This document shows, one piece after another, positions 57,501-64,000 of a stretch of DNA of 64,000 nt; position 1 is the first letter of the stretch; every line of letters starts with the position of its first letter. The notes under the pieces are model-generated. The model made no database searches, was not told the origin of the DNA, and worked only from the letters and a program-made list of their open reading frames with translations. The position numbers and the translations under genes were made by a program. Source of the DNA: Glandiceps talaboti (lineage: Eukaryota > Hemichordata > Enteropneusta > Spengelidae); assembly GCF_964340395.1 (NCBI RefSeq), contig NC_135552.1:5765994-5829993 (forward strand), written 5' to 3'.

Positions 57501-57560
57501 AGTCATAACATATTTCTGCGAAGTGGACGTCTCACTTTCTGAACCTCTCCGCCATTTTGT
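38063..57560 (-). CDS. KIF3B: kinesin-II motor subunit KIF3B, complete gene
   Basis: Eighteen coding exons (ATG 56,434-56,436 to TAA 38,063-38,065) give 750 aa, against about 747 in human; all junctions agree in phase. The motor domain (about 1-340) has [12 protein letters not shown], the P-loop GQTGTGKT (94-101), switch I NEHSSRSH (207-214), switch II DLAGSE (243-248) and the neck [14 protein letters not shown] Lys/Arg-rich then Glu/Asp-rich hinge (about 372-415) leads into a coiled coil (about 415-585). The conserved tail has [27 protein letters not shown] and the terminal [33 protein letters not shown] matches KIF3B, not KIF3A. With KIF3A and KAP3 it forms heterotrimeric kinesin-II, the plus-end motor of anterograde intraflagellar transport. 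Introns hold several minisatellites and foldbacks. An additional non-coding first exon lies at about 57,405-57,560. Confidence 0.97.
38701..38760 (-). CDS. KIF3B: KIF3B exon 18 (basic tail)
   Basis: A 60-nt exon between TTCTCTATAG and TCAAG/GTAAGT encodes [19 protein letters not shown]. Phase 2 at both ends. The basic tail corresponds to KKSKARPKSGRK in human. Confidence 0.9.
39323..39462 (-). CDS. KIF3B: KIF3B exon 17
   Basis: Encodes [37 protein letters not shown] and an acidic [10 protein letters not shown] end. It is very close to human [20 protein letters not shown]. Confidence 0.95.
40194..40299 (-). CDS. KIF3B: KIF3B exon 16
   Basis: Encodes [20 protein letters not shown] then [15 protein letters not shown]. 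It corresponds to NQQMMKRPVSAVGYKRPLSQ of human and is rather divergent in its second half. Confidence 0.92.
40706..41800 (-). repeat. 54-bp minisatellite repeating the exon 15 end and its 5' splice donor
   Basis: From 40,865 to 41,788, 18 near-identical units (17 periods of 54 bp, one lacking a base) each contain, in the gene's sense, GCTAAAACAGATGG/GTAAGT. This is the exact exon 15 end and donor, and the exon copy is the first unit. Two or three diverged units extend to about 40,706. The filler is CCAGACACCCCTACCCCCTC, C-rich in sense. The period is divisible by three, but the base after the splice site makes GGG TAA, so use of any downstream donor would stop translation. Confidence 0.97.
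41788..41904 (-). CDS. KIF3B: KIF3B exon 15
   Basis: Encodes [20 protein letters not shown] then [18 protein letters not shown]. The donor is GATGG/GTAAGT. The last 14 bases found the intronic 54-bp array. Confidence 0.95.
42285..42403 (-). CDS. KIF3B: KIF3B exon 14 (coiled coil)
   Basis: Encodes [20 protein letters not shown] and [20 protein letters not shown], nearly identical to the vertebrate stalk end. The donor leaves phase 2. Confidence 0.95.
42647..42766 (-). CDS. KIF3B: KIF3B exon 13 (coiled coil)
   Basis: Encodes [20 protein letters not shown] and [20 protein letters not shown], phase 0 at both ends, matching [20 protein letters not shown] of human. Confidence 0.95.
42997..43085. 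repeat. 46-bp direct duplication in an intron
   Basis: TGATATCATTTAGACCTC..ATTTCAAAATTTGGCAAGGTGACC occurs twice in direct tandem in KIF3B intron 12/13. Confidence 0.85.
43628..43825 (-). CDS. KIF3B: KIF3B exon 12 (coiled coil)
   Basis: Encodes [20 protein letters not shown], then [20 protein letters not shown] and [18 protein letters not shown]. The [14 protein letters not shown] block is a KIF3B signature. Confidence 0.95.
44841..44986 (-). CDS. KIF3B: KIF3B exon 11 (acidic hinge, stalk start)
   Basis: Encodes [20 protein letters not shown], then [20 protein letters not shown] and NMLSE. The acidic stretch after the basic one of exon 10 is the charged hinge typical of KIF3 heterodimers. 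Confidence 0.93.
45240..45300. repeat. (GATA)n microsatellite
   Basis: Imperfect GATA/TAGA units lie in a KIF3B intron. Confidence 0.85.
45341..45605. repeat. (AT)n and (CATA)n microsatellite
   Basis: About 165 bp of nearly pure AT dinucleotide (45,399-45,564) is interrupted only by GTATAT, with CATA tetranucleotides on both sides. Reading frames here are artefacts. Confidence 0.95.
45766..45944 (-). CDS. KIF3B: KIF3B exon 10 (neck and basic hinge)
   Basis: Encodes [40 protein letters not shown] and a [16 protein letters not shown] tract. Poly-Gly followed by a basic run is the positive half of the charged hinge. Confidence 0.95.
46435..46505 (-). pseudogene. tRNA-like sequence (SINE or tRNA pseudogene)
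   Basis: On the minus strand a box-A-like TTAGCTGGTTAGAGC and a box-B-like GGTTTGACTCC are about 37 bp apart. A perfect T-stem (GTAGG/CCTAC) and pairing ends CACATGT/ACATGTG flank them. The anticodon stem does not fold, so this is a tRNA-derived element rather than a working tRNA. A second tRNA 5'-half-like piece (GGATAGCTCAGTGGTAACAC) lies at 47,125 on the plus strand. Confidence 0.45.
46603..46823 (-). CDS. KIF3B: KIF3B exon 9 (motor C-terminal part)
   Basis: Encodes [40 protein letters not shown] and [20 protein letters not shown], ending DESLTTLR. This is the switch II helix cluster, almost invariant in the family. Confidence 0.97.
47327..47419 (-). CDS. KIF3B: KIF3B exon 8 (switch II)
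   Basis: Encodes [31 protein letters not shown], with the DLAGSE switch II motif. The donor ACT/GTAAGT is unusual at -1 but fits phase. Confidence 0.95.
47826..47895 (-). CDS. KIF3B: KIF3B exon 7 (switch I)
   Basis: Encodes [20 protein letters not shown] and [11 protein letters not shown] is switch I. Confidence 0.97.
48142..48250. repeat. TTAAAGTGGCC MITE, left part
   Basis: Starts TTAAAGTGGCCATGTGGATA then GGGTATTTCTTTTTAGATTT, matching the left end of the MITE at 14,258. The right inverted repeat is missing. Confidence 0.5.
48281..48360 (-). CDS. KIF3B: KIF3B exon 6
   Basis: Encodes [20 protein letters not shown] and NQNRAVG. The donor leaves phase 2. Confidence 0.95.
49144..49352 (-). 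CDS. KIF3B: KIF3B exon 5
   Basis: Encodes [40 protein letters not shown] and [20 protein letters not shown]. This stretch separates KIF3B from KIF3A clearly. Confidence 0.97.
49764..50702. repeat. 33-bp minisatellite open in both directions (hendecad-encoding)
   Basis: About 28 copies of a 33-bp unit (plus-strand consensus CTGTGTCTATCTTAGCTGAA then AGTTCAGTTTCCA) fill intron 4/5 of KIF3B. Because 33 is divisible by three and the unit has no stop in these frames, the minus strand has a 313-codon frame of [11 protein letters not shown] repeats and the plus strand a 312-codon frame of [11 protein letters not shown] repeats. The single length variant is a 6-bp insertion near 50,430 that keeps frame. 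The minus frame has an ATG start and stays in the host gene's sense. No evidence shows it is translated. Confidence 0.95.
50816..50940 (-). CDS. KIF3B: KIF3B exon 4 (P-loop)
   Basis: Encodes [20 protein letters not shown] and [20 protein letters not shown]. It contains the Walker A GQTGTGKT. Confidence 0.97.
51153..51442. mobile_element. foldback/MITE element in a KIF3B intron
   Basis: The left end TAACAAAGTAATTACAATCT and the right end AGATTGCAATTACTTTGTTA are inverted. The arms stay complementary inwards through CCTATCCTAGG.../GTCCAGGATAGG and GACACCTGA.../TTCAGGTGTC, so the 290-bp element folds almost fully. There is no coding capacity, which marks a non-autonomous DNA element. Confidence 0.8.
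52543..52730 (-). CDS. KIF3B: KIF3B exon 3 (motor N-terminus)
   Basis: Encodes [36 protein letters not shown] and [13 protein letters not shown]. The acceptor CCTTTTTCAG joins to the lone ATG of exon 2. The frame read through the intron upstream is not coding. Confidence 0.95.
52847..52969. mobile_element. short foldback element, TTCTTCATTCA ends
   Basis: AATATTTTTCTTCATTCAGC and ATGAATGAAGAAAATATT are inverted around about 75 bp containing GAAAATACTC/GAGTATTTTC. A related half lies near 54,750 (ACATTTTTCTTCATTCAAAC). Confidence 0.65.
53412..53553. mobile_element. near-perfect palindromic foldback element
   Basis: TATGTTATTTGCCAAATAC and GTATTTGGCAAATAACATA bound the element. The inner arms TTTTTTCTGGTATAACGG and CCGTTATACCAGAAAAAA are also complementary, around a 15-base spacer. 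It lies in KIF3B intron 2. Confidence 0.8.
54290..54530. repeat. (GTAT)n, (GTAC)n and (TG)n microsatellite
   Basis: GTAT and GTAC/GTACGT units grade into a pure TG tract (54,480-54,528). All frames are artefacts. Confidence 0.95.
55485..55570. repeat. (CAT)n trinucleotide microsatellite
   Basis: CATCATCAT units with CACCATCACC and a TTAGAAT interruption lie in KIF3B intron 2. Confidence 0.95.
55855..56200. repeat. inverted pair of TTAAAGTGGCC MITE pieces
   Basis: TTCCTACTTGAACAATTAAT..AAACAACATTGACC (about 55,915-55,953) is the inverse of TGTCAATGTTGTTTCCCATT..CAAGTAGGAA (about 56,083-56,120). The right piece ends in AATACCCAATCCTCATCCAT and ATGGCCATTTTAA, the right terminal repeat of the MITE at 14,258. 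Confidence 0.55.
56434..56478 (-). CDS. KIF3B: KIF3B exon 2 (5' UTR and the start codon only)
   Basis: The acceptor is TTCTATTACAG. After 42 untranslated bases the exon ends exactly with ATG, followed by the donor GTAAGT. The protein then begins [10 protein letters not shown], like MSKLKSSESVRV in human KIF3B. The start codon therefore sits at an exon edge, and the coding part of the exon is just 3 bases. Confidence 0.85.
57405..57560 (-). other. KIF3B: KIF3B exon 1 (5' UTR) with a short uORF
   Basis: A donor GTGAAG/GTAAGC at 57,405 closes a likely first exon. Its 5' end is placed at the CAAAATGGCGG element near 57,550-57,560, a YY1/TISU-type initiator. ATGGCGGAGAGG at 57,555 opens a seven-codon uORF (MAERFRK) ending in TGA at 57,532. 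The main start is one exon downstream. Confidence 0.5.
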
Positions 57561-57670
57561 TGAAATATGTGACGCATGCGTACATGGATTGTTCAATTCT
57601 CGCTATTATCTCGTACCAAAAAAGGTCTCTTACATCGCACATAGAGGGCACTAGTCACCGTAACTGAAAA
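57550..57670 (-). promoter_or_regulatory. KIF3B: KIF3B promoter: YY1-like, NRF1-like and X-box-like sites
   Basis: CAAAATGGCGG (minus, about 57,549-57,559) fits YY1. ACGCATGCGT (57,572-57,581) is close to the NRF1 palindrome. GTCACCGTAAC (57,654-57,664) resembles an RFX X-box missing a base or two, which is expected for an intraflagellar transport gene. There is no TATA box in the right place. Calls rest on motif likeness. Confidence 0.35.
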
Positions 57671-57733
57671 TTCAATATCATACACATTTCACTCGTATAT
57701 TTTTCGTAATTTAACAATGAAAGTTTATCGTAT

Positions 57734-58020
57734 ATGTAAGACATATTAAAGCTTATGTTGGTGGGAATTATTATTATTATAATGTCGGATGAGGGGGGGG
57801 GGGGGGAGTCACGTGGACCAAAAATACCCCTTTCAAGTAGTCTGGGTGATCTCTAGCTAAGTTGAGGTGTATATGCAAGACATATTAAAGCTTATGTTGG
57901 TGGGAATTATTATTATTATAATGTTGGATGAGGGGGGGGGGGGGAGTCACGTGGACCAAAAATACCCCTTTCAAGTAGTCTGGGTGGTCTCTAGCTAAGT
58001 TGAGGTGTAAATTGTAACGA
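57734..58020. repeat. tandem duplication, 139-bp unit, with G-run and CACGTG
   Basis: Two copies start AAGACATATTAAAGCTTATG at 57,738 and 57,877. Each has GGGAATTATTATTATTATAA, a run of 12-13 G, AGTCACGTGGACC and TTTCAAGTAGTCTGGGTG. The end runs into the dispersed block GGTGTAAATTGTAACGATAC seen also at 19.1 and 29.8 kb. Confidence 0.9.
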
Positions 58021-58507
58021 TACCGTATAGGAACTAGACTACTTTCAACCGAACCCTCGAGTCTCCCATTTGGTTGCCTATGGGTCACAGGAAAATATAG
58101 CACATATACATAATATACATAGTATTTTTTAAAATTAAAATAAATTTTAAAAAGTTAAACAATATGATTTGTTAAAACTAGCAAACTCAATATATACAAA
58201 AACAAATATACAAAAATATACGTAAAACAGACTTACACTGTCTGAGAATACAAAATACCACATACCACTTTTTTGACAAACAATTTATTATTCACTACGA
58301 ACATGTACAAACAACCAACATTAAACAAACGTTTTCAAACGATGGCGCCAACTTGTTAAATTTTACATAAAATATTCATCACCGAGTAAATAATGTGAGA
58401 TCGCTGTGAAAAATTGTTAGGTAATCACGTACGCAAAAATGTACGGTAGCTGTAATTTTGGTAAAGTGTGTAGTACTTGTAGTCATTCAAGTCATTCAAG
58501 GGGTCCT

Positions 58508-58602
58508 TCATACATACATACGTACGTACGTACATACATACATACATACATACATACATACATACATACATACGTACGTACGTACGTACGTACATACATA
58601 CA

Positions 58603-58632
<30 letters not shown>
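58508..58632. repeat. (CATA)n and (CGTA)n microsatellite
   Basis: CATA and CGTA tetranucleotides alternate in blocks, mirroring the 54.3-kb array on the other strand. Confidence 0.95.
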
Positions 58633-58633
<1 letters not shown>

Positions 58634-58754
58634 CCTTAGGAAGAAATATTAGAGCCTATTGTTATCCATAGAACAATCAACTGAAATGATCTTCCTTCAT
58701 GATAATGCAAATTATGCGAAAGTATGGGTGTATTATAAATTACTGCAGTGATTA

Positions 58755-58760
58755 TTTATT
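58755..58760 (-). terminator. candidate polyadenylation signal for the GNAT gene
   Basis: AATAAA on the minus strand, 264 bp after the GNAT stop codon. It is the first canonical signal found there. Confidence 0.4.
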
Positions 58761-59023
58761 ACATATTACATCAAGATTGCAATTTGGCTATTACAAACTA
58801 CTTTAAAACGTACCAAAATTACCGACTATCCTATTCTTATATTACATTGTAGATTGAAATATAACATTACACATTGTCTATCTCCATAGATGGTTAAATA
58901 TTTTTTTTATATATATAGCTTGCACTTCATAATTAAAAGCTATCAAAACACTGTAAAATTAATATAAATAAAAAATACGGTGATCATATCATAACTATTA
59001 TTGTTTCAATCAGTAAGTGATCT

Positions 59024-59760
59024 TTATATCGGCATTATTGAGGGATCGCAAGCAGAAAACACTTTTCCTATTTGTAGTGGTATTATCTCTTTTGTATATT
59101 GGCGAACGTATGTATATTTCTCCATTAAGTTGTACGATTTACTGATCTCTACAGCTGCTATATTAGGAGATGGGCTATACAGTGAAATAGTTGTACCATG
59201 TGGTAATATTCTGAGCACGTGGTCTAACAAACACTTTGCAACAATTGCAGAATCAGCATATAAAGGCATGATATTGAAACCTTTGTGCATCGGCCAGGCT
59301 ACAGTATAGCCTACGATAGTAGAATTTCTCATCTCATCACGTTTTACAGCAGCAAATGCCAAAACACTGTAATTTTTACACCACAATTTGAGAAAATGTG
59401 GTCGCTCGAAATTACAAATTTGTTCATCATATTTGACCAGGCTATCAAAGGGTATAGCATCAACGGGCAGAATATCAAATTCTTTGGGTGAATGTTCATT
59501 CACCCCGTTTACACTTGAGTGATCAATCTTTCCTTTCATTACTTTAACCTCAGAATCAATATGGGTACATCCAAACACCTGTGAGTATCTCCTTGCTAGT
59601 TGCCTACTACCAGCAACGCTGCCTATGTTTCTCTCGCCGGCGTATGGTAAATATTTCTTTAACATCATCTGTTGTATCCCCTGATTTTCATGGCCTTCTT
59701 TGGTGATTGAAATCCCAATAAAGGCTAGATTATCTGTAATGATGTTCACCAGCAATGTAC
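59024..59760 (-). CDS. GNAT gene exon 3
   Basis: The acceptor is TACTTATCCAG. It encodes the rest of the GNAT fold from TLLVNIITDNLAF and the whole C-terminal domain to TAA, ending DPSIMPI. An upstream in-frame ATG in the intron (59,776) is not the start. Confidence 0.88.
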
Positions 59761-61298
59761 CTGGATAAGTAATCAAATAATAATATTTCCTACATTTTAG
59801 GATTTGGAAAATGTAAACTTTCCTTTACAAAAACAATGTGAAACAAATTAATTGTATACTCTTATTTGTCTGTTAAGGCGTGCAGATAGGTTAATGTATT
59901 CTACCTTCGTAACACTAGTATCAAATTGAATTTTATTTACTTATTTAATAAAATACCAAAGGGAGCAAGTCCCATTTACCGGCTCCTTAAAAAATGAAAA
60001 CCTCTATAAAAAAGACAAATACAAAACACAAACACAAACACCAAACTAACAAAATGCATATAAAACACATTACAAGGCAAATATATTAAATCACTCTTGC
60101 CAGGTGGACTTGAGATGATAATATTTAAAATTGTATTTTATAGATAAATTAAGGTCAATATTCGAAACAATATTCGAATTTTAAGTATATATGCCTCATG
60201 CATTCTGACAAGATGTATCATAATTCATATGTAAAATGTCTCCAATTTTCAATTCTCGAAAGTAATATATATATCAAAAGAAATAAACATCAGTGGTAAG
60301 ATCAAATGTACATTAGGAAGCAGAGATAATAAGGCTTATATATATATACATTTATTGGTACTCAAAAGAACTTGATGATGTGATTAACCCGCATGTTGTT
60401 TTGAACTTACCAACAATTTCATTAGCCTTCTCAGCAACATAGATGCCATTTCCAGCACATTGACGCATGACTTTGATGAGATTCTCCGACATATTCCAAT
60501 CAACAGATATTGTAAAATCACTGACGATCTTCATTTCATCTTTGGTGGCACGTCGAAGTTTGATATTTGGACTAAAATATATTAAGTGAAATGAGGTTGC
60601 AAATAAAACCAAGTAATCTGGTATATTAATAGAGCATTTTTAAAGGAAAGTCAAGTCAGGATTAATTTTGCCTAGCCTTTAGGCCACGTGTACTTCTACC
60701 GATTACTGCTACGACTATCAGCTGACTCACGATTCCTATGGTAAAAGAGCACAATAGGAAACAGTGAGAATCAACAGGCTTGGTATAAACTGATATGTAA
60801 ATAAACTGATAAACAAATGGAAGCACCCTTATTTCTTTCTATAGCTATCTATTGAGATATATAGCTAACTCCCTTTGTTTATAACTGTATTAGAAGGCAG
60901 GGTTGAAACTGCAAACACAGTTAACATATTGTCTAATTCCTGTGATAATGTGCATCGCTTCCGTCAATGATAAACTACTGAATAAGTTAGGTACGGAAAG
61001 ATCTTCAAATCGGGTGAGTATCAATAAATACAATAACCTCGTTTAGAAAGCGGTCATTATATTGTTGTATGCATGAAACGGTCTTTGGTGTCACGTCTAC
61101 TTATGTCCTTGCTATGACCATTATCACAATATCTTAAGTGGTTAATTATATTCCTTACCTAGCAGACGCAAATGGTCTAAACTGACATGGATGTTTAGAT
61201 TTTTGCAAATGAGAAGCAAAGAATCGAAAACTTGACCCATAAAATCGCTTTGCAGCTCTAACCCCGTTATATGCTGTGTAGTTAATTATGGCTGCCAT
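59024..61298 (-). CDS. GNAT-family N-acetyltransferase with mitochondrial-type N-terminus
   Basis: Three exons (61,159-61,298; 60,411-60,571; 59,024-59,760) with matching phases give 345 aa. Residues 1-47 (MAAIINYTAYNGVRAAKRFY and on) are rich in Arg/Lys/Ser/Phe with no acidic residue, as in mitochondrial presequences. Residues about 50-180 form an acetyl-CoA-binding GNAT fold: IKLRRATKDEMKIVSDF, YVAEKANEIVG, LAFIGISITKEGHENQGIQQ and ERNIGSVAGS..LARRYSQVFG. The C-terminal part (YDEQICNFERPHFLKLW, VGYTVAWPM, PLYADSAIVAKCLLDHVL) resembles the second domain of YitH-like two-domain acetyltransferases (Acetyltransf_18 type). The CoA-loop motif GHENQGIQ is degenerate compared with the usual R/QxxGxG. 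The substrate is unknown and mitochondrial location is inference. The ATG chosen is the first in exon 1. Confidence 0.85.
59930..60065. repeat. possible SINE-like piece with GGGAGC/GCTCC hairpin
   Basis: TTTATTTACTTATTTAATAA is followed by AAAGGGAGCAAGTCCC and TTACCGGCTCCTT, which can pair as a small hairpin, and then an A-rich run with ACAAATACAAAACACAAACA. It lies in the GNAT intron. The class is unsure. Confidence 0.35.
60411..60571 (-). CDS. GNAT gene exon 2
   Basis: Between ATATTTTAG and GTTG/GTAAGT. It encodes PNIKLRRATKDEMKIVSDFT to YVAEKANEIV, the first strand and helix of the GNAT fold. Phase 2 in, phase 1 out. Confidence 0.88.
61159..61298 (-). CDS. GNAT gene exon 1 (presequence)
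   Basis: ATG at 61,296-61,298 in AACATGGCA context. It encodes 46 codons of basic, Ser/Phe-rich presequence-like residues and ends GCTAG/GTAAGG in phase 2. Confidence 0.8.
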
Positions 61299-61895
61299 GT
61301 TGTGCTTTGTATAATTTGAATAGGTATGATCTTTGACCGCTTGCCCACGTCAGGTTTTGAACATGTATGTGGCATACTTTCAACAGTTGATTAACTCGAA
61401 TGGAGATTCAACAACGACGAATCCTCCAACTTTCCTGTAAAACTATCAGGCGAATATAATTCCACTAATATTTTTCTAATCAACTCTGCCCAATCGGAAA
61501 ATATAAAACCCCCGCTTAGTATTTTAAAATGTGAGCGGTATTCAAAATAGACATCAACCCAACGAATTGTGTGACTGACATAGTTTGATGAACTAAAAAT
61601 AATGTAGTAATGACAAATTGTGGTTCGTATAATCATATAATACTACTACCAAACGGATACAAATGTACATTCAATAAAACTTACCAACAACATTCTGATT
61701 TCGAACAAGCAATGAAATTCATGATTCCTCAAAACCCAACAGACTTGTAGATATTGGTACTAGTGTTGTCACCAACTACCTGTAAGTCATAATTGCTATC
61801 TCACAATATTTAATTATATAGCCATTGTAAAAGTCTAGATACCGGATTTCTTGTTTATTTACATGATTATTTATTCACTACAGCTGATCATTTCT

Positions 61896-61985
61896 TGAAA
61901 TGTGACGCATGCCACGGTACATAGATTTTTTCAATTCTCGCTATTTTCTCGTCAAAAATCTCTCAAATCGCACATAGACACAAAT
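61896..61985 (+). repeat. diverged copy of the KIF3B promoter flank
   Basis: TTGAAATGTGACGCATGC, ACATAGATT, TTCAATTCTCGCTATT, TCTCGT and AATCGCACATAGA follow in the same order and orientation as at 57,560-57,645 next to KIF3B exon 1. Roughly 90 bp are shared. It may be a dispersed repeat that supplied promoter sequence or a segmental copy. Confidence 0.75.
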
Positions 61986-62340
61986 CAGACACATTTTCAG
62001 ATCTATTTTTTATTTGTTTTTTTTTTGCGTTTCGCAATAAAACAGAAAGAACAGTGTATTATATCAGTAAGAAAAAGTAAAGCCTGTATTGTTGAGAATA
62101 ATTAGTAGTCTAAGTGTCATGTTTCCAGAAGTCTCTCTTCTTATTTTTACGGCTGTACGTACTCAACGAAGGCCACGTACTAGTAAACAAACCCTTCCGA
62201 CGTTCAACAAATTGTAAATAAAAATATAGCGCCAATAGCGTTGTAGCACAACGGTACAGTTCTCAAAATTGTTCACCCACATGCTGAGCCATGCTAGGTG
62301 TAGGTGTTCATTTGCTGAATGATTATCCAATTGCCTATCC

Positions 62341-62795
62341 AACCCTGTTGTTATCTTTGCACTATATGCAATCATTTGGCTATAGCAATGGGCGTGGTCA
62401 TGTTGCTAGACATATTTGCAGACATTTTTTGAATGTTTTTTTTGTTCACTTTTCTATGAATCCCTAATGTTATCTTTGCAATATACGTGATCATATGGCT
62501 GTTGCTATGGATGTGGTCTTGTTGCCAGGTATATTTGCATACATTTTAAAAAAAATGTTTACTCATTTGTCCATTAATCCCCATTGTTATCTTTACGATA
62601 TACATGATCATTTGGTTGTTGCTATGGGCGTGGTCTTGTTGCTAGGCATATAAGCATACATTTTCTGAATGTTTGTGCACATGTCTAAGAATCCCTGTTA
62701 TCTTTGTGAAATGCACCACCGTTTGGCTGTTACTATGGGCGTGGTCATGGTTGCTAGGGATATTGGCATACATGTTTTTGAATGTTACCTACCAG
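62341..62795 (+). repeat. four-copy tandem array with GTTGCTATGGGCGTGG
   Basis: Units of about 110-120 bp carry GTTATCTTTGCAATATAC, TGGCTGTTGCTATGG, GCGTGGTC..GTTGCTAGG and GCATACATTTTCTGAATGTT. A single diverged copy of the GTTGCTAAGGGCGTGGTCAT block lies at 34,906. GTTGCTATGG is the reverse complement of the CCATAGCAAC core at 10.6 kb. Confidence 0.85.
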
Positions 62796-62933
62796 ATGAT
62801 GTTGACACATGCACGCTTCAAATTCAATATAATTTGGTATACATATTGATGACAATATAGTGCAGGTGTCATATAAAGTTTGATATTAAATATAGCTTTT
62901 AGTTTTAATGAGTCATTTACATAATTAATGATT

Positions 62934-62986
62934 TTTACCTCCCGTAAGGGTACGGGAGGTATTAAAAGGGGAATGTATGTCTGTGT

Positions 62987-63020
<34 letters not shown>

Positions 63021-64000
63021 CTGTCTGTCTGTGTGTGTGTCTGTGTCATCATTTTCTAAACATCGACTGGCTCAATTGTAATGAAATTTGGAATATATAA
63101 TCTTTAGGGTAATGGCTAGACCTGATTAGGTTTTGAGCCAGATCTGTTAATGGTTAATTAGAAAAATTTGCATATTAATGAAATCAACTAATTATGCAAT
63201 ATCTTAAGACTGCATACTTCAATTTCAATATAATTTAGTATATTCGTTAAACATAACAACATACATTTGTCCTATGAAATTCGTTGATGTACCGTACACC
63301 GTTAATGAATAATTTGCATAATTAATTATTTTTGGTAATTAGGCTATATCTTAAGAATGCATACTTCAAATTCAACATAATTTAGAACATACGTTAACCA
63401 TAAGAAAGCACATATGTCCTATCAAGTTTGTTGATGTACCTTACAGTGTTAATGAATAACTTGCATAATTAATGATTTTCGGTAATTAGGCTATATCTTA
63501 AGAATACATACTTCAATTTCAATATAATTCAGTACACACGTTAACCTTAACAATCGCATATGGTCTGTAAAGCCTGTTGATGTACCTTTCAGTGTTAATG
63601 AATAATTTGCATAATTAATGATTCTTGGTAATTAGGCTATATCTTACGACTGCATACTTCAATTTCAATACAATTCGGTAAATACATTAACCATAACAAA
63701 TTGTGTATGTCCTATGATGTTAGTTGATGTACCTTACAGTGTTAATGAATAGTTTGCAAAATTATGATTTTCGGTAATTAAGCTATATCTTAAGACTGCA
63801 TACTTCAATTTCAATACAATTTAGTACATACGTTAACCATAACAAAACGGATATGTCCTATAAAACTTTTGATATAGCTTACAGTTTTAATGAAAAATGT
63901 GCATAATTAATGATTTTAGGTTACTAGGTTGTATCTTAAAAATGCATGCTTCAAATTTCGTATAATATGATACATATATCAACCATAATAATACGCACCT
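62934..64000 (+). mobile_element. HINE/pearl-like element: hairpin, microsatellite and 147-bp tandem cores
   Basis: TACCTCCCGT-AAGGGT-ACGGGAGGTA (62,938-62,963) is a perfect 10-bp hairpin. It is followed by a (GTCT/GTCC)n microsatellite (62,975-63,045) and then at least six tandem cores of about 147 bp. Each core has TTAATGAATAATTTGCATAA, GGTAATTAGGCTATATCTTA and GCATACTTCAATTTCAATA. The array runs off the right edge. Hairpin plus microsatellite plus tandem core is the build of Helentron-associated non-autonomous elements known from molluscs and other invertebrates. No transposase is present. Confidence 0.55.

Overview
This is a 64 kb piece of an animal nuclear genome, AT-rich and full of introns. 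Its genes have GT-AG introns and human-like orthologues, and it is dense in microsatellites, minisatellites, foldback elements and non-LTR retrotransposon pieces. The gene content and the repeat style (tandem core-repeat elements, hairpin MITEs, CR1/jockey-type LINEs) suggest a marine invertebrate bilaterian, perhaps a hemichordate, cephalochordate or lophotrochozoan. The species cannot be fixed from the sequence alone.

Layout. (1) 1-8.39 kb: repeat-rich, with no exon I can defend. It may hold the 5' end of the first gene. (2) 8.39-24.73 kb, plus strand: a multi-exon gene of at least 1,796 codons. Its first exons encode a WHIM/DDT-associated region like that of RSF1 and CECR2. Its last exons encode a BCL9/Legless protein: HD1 (Pygopus-binding), HD2 (beta-catenin-binding) and a very long Gln/Pro/Met-rich tail. 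All eight splice junctions agree in phase, so the sequence supports one fused gene. (3) 24.7-38.06 kb: 3' UTR and intergenic DNA with a minus-strand CR1/jockey-like LINE (30.8-33.7 kb) that is 5'-truncated and carries a frameshift. (4) 38.06-57.56 kb, minus strand: a complete KIF3B gene (kinesin-II motor subunit). It has 18 coding exons and one non-coding first exon and gives 750 aa (human about 747). (5) 59.02-61.30 kb, minus strand: a three-exon GNAT acetyltransferase of 345 aa with a mitochondrial-type N-terminus. (6) 61.3-64 kb: tandem repeats, ending in a hairpin, a microsatellite and a roughly 147-bp tandem array that resembles Helentron-associated (HINE/pearl-like) elements.

The BCL9-like gene acts, by family, in nuclear Wnt/beta-catenin transcription. 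KIF3B drives intraflagellar transport and other microtubule traffic. The acetyltransferase has no known substrate. The first two genes converge tail to tail. The last two lie head to tail on the minus strand, about 1.5 kb apart.

The most unusual pattern is that tandem arrays have grown out of splice sites. In the BCL9-like gene a 46-bp minisatellite, and in KIF3B a 54-bp minisatellite, each repeat the last bases of an exon plus its 5' splice donor (about 17 and 18 copies). A third case triplicates a 3' splice acceptor of the BCL9-like gene. In every case use of the neighbouring decoy site would bring an in-frame stop. A further 33-bp array in a KIF3B intron is open in both directions for about 940 bp and would encode an 11-residue (hendecad) coiled-coil repeat.
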